DNA of 44,088 nt. Source: Rhodospirillaceae bacterium (GTDB lineage Bacteria > Pseudomonadota > Alphaproteobacteria > Rhodospirillales > UBA2165). The DNA is taken from the NCBI GenBank assembly GCA_018674495.1, contig JABHAA010000080.1, positions 1 through 44,088 of the forward strand. The letters run 5' to 3'. Below the pieces are notes generated by a model. The model was not told where the DNA came from, did not search any database, and saw nothing but the letters and a program-made list of their open reading frames with translations. How positions within the stretch are numbered: position 1 is the stretch's first letter; every line of letters begins with the position of its first letter. Shown piece by piece: positions 43,629-44,088 of the stretch. Made by a program: the position numbers and the translations under genes.

Positions 43629-44088
43629 TCAGGCGACGATAGGCTGAGCGATGATCCAGAGCGAGAGCATCGTATAGCCGACCATCAAAGCCAGCATCGG
43701 CAATTGACTATCGAGCGCCCGGCGGCGGTTACCGAACAGGCGCATTGCTTCGGTATGGGACAGATAGACGGCGACGATGTGGCCGATGACGATGGCGGCG
43801 ACCGAAAAAAACCAGACGAATTTGGCGTCGATTAAGGCGATATCAACCTTATAGTCGGCGGTGCCGAACAAATCCCAGCCGAAGCCGAACGGGTCCGACA
43901 ATCGGTGGATGACCACTTGGCCCTCAATCACCAGCAACGACAGATAATGGGACAAATGATAGGCGATGGCGATGGGGACGATGGAAAAGACGAACGTCGG
44001 CGCCAACAGGCTGAATTTCACCACGTGATCGCTGGACCAGCCCACCAGATATATGAACAACAGATAGACCAAGATCAGCAAAATGGGA
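43629..44088 (-). CDS. Integral membrane protein, C-terminal part, cut by the window edge
   Basis: The frame is open to the right edge, so the N-terminus lies beyond the window; at least 152 residues are visible. There are about four membrane segments (LILVYLLFIYLVGW; VKFSLLAPTFVFSIVPIAIAY; FFSVAAIVIGHIVAVYLSH; PMLALMVGYTMLSLWIIAQ). The segment AYHLSHYLSLLVIEGQVV with DPFGFGWDLFGTADY recurs in a family of alphaproteobacterial membrane proteins often labelled without real evidence as hydrolases. Two histidines in HLSHY and one in VIGHIVAVYLSH suggest metal or heme binding. Function unknown. Confidence 0.75.
   Translation of the reverse strand, partial: PILLILVYLLFIYLVGWSSDHVVKFSLLAPTFVFSIVPIAIAYHLSHYLSLLVIEGQVVIHRLSDPFGFGWDLFGTADYKVDIALIDAKFVWFFSVAAIVIGHIVAVYLSHTEAMRLFGNRRRALDSQLPMLALMVGYTMLSLWIIAQPIVA

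Noticed and set aside
1..44088. CRISPR array
   Set aside because: No regularly spaced repeats of CRISPR size were seen on either strand, and no cas genes are present.

Overview
The right two thirds of the window (about 20.6-44.1 kb) reads as the GC-rich chromosome of an alphaproteobacterium, most likely a Rhodospirillales-type organism. The main clue is the one-directional run Suv3-like helicase, S4 RNA-binding protein, TerB-like protein, 7Fe ferredoxin FdxA and CarD regulator, an order known from that group. Class 2 PyrD, PagL, a short HPF, HtpG and a hydantoinase A/B operon fit the same picture. I ran no search, so the taxonomic call is an inference from gene content.

The left part (1-20.6 kb) is an AT-richer, mosaic accessory region. 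From the left edge it holds: a large NACHT-type NTPase on the minus strand (120-3974); three genes on the plus strand in the opposite direction (4118-7794), which are a protein with two HEPN-like R-x5-H motifs, a protein with a PD-(D/E)XK nuclease signature, and a DUF2971-like protein ending in a HEPN-like R-x4-H segment; a serine recombinase (minus); a LexA/CI-type self-cleaving repressor; and a tyrosine recombinase whose stop codon overlaps the stop codon of pyrD. The NTPase plus HEPN plus nuclease block is the best candidate for an undescribed (probably anti-phage) system.

Between pyrD and the tRNA there are two lipoproteins, a winged-helix protein, a small ORF, an IS30 transposase remnant, a stand-alone protein resembling the RarA/MgsA C-terminal domain, a frameshifted thermonuclease-like gene, and then a compact minus-strand operon (integrase, unknown protein, AlpA-like HTH protein, primase-helicase) sitting next to tRNA-Arg(CCT). 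That operon has the int/alpA/pri-rep layout of phage-satellite-like islands. A decayed copy of the end of the first integrase lies just upstream of pyrD, so pyrD is bracketed by integrase sequence and has only a TTG start.

The core region continues with PagL, proline iminopeptidase, a degenerate nuclease-like secreted protein with an M48 lipoprotein protease, CarD, FdxA, TerB, S4, helicase, Pcm, HPF, HtpG, a thioesterase, an enoyl-CoA hydratase, and a PilZ protein. Next come a hydantoinase A/B operon with two short-chain dehydrogenases, a Bcr/CflA-type exporter, a substrate-binding-fold protein without signal peptide divergent from a LysR regulator, and a membrane protein cut by the right edge. 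Starts were moved inward from the longest reading frame where a Shine-Dalgarno sequence, a promoter or family length supported it.
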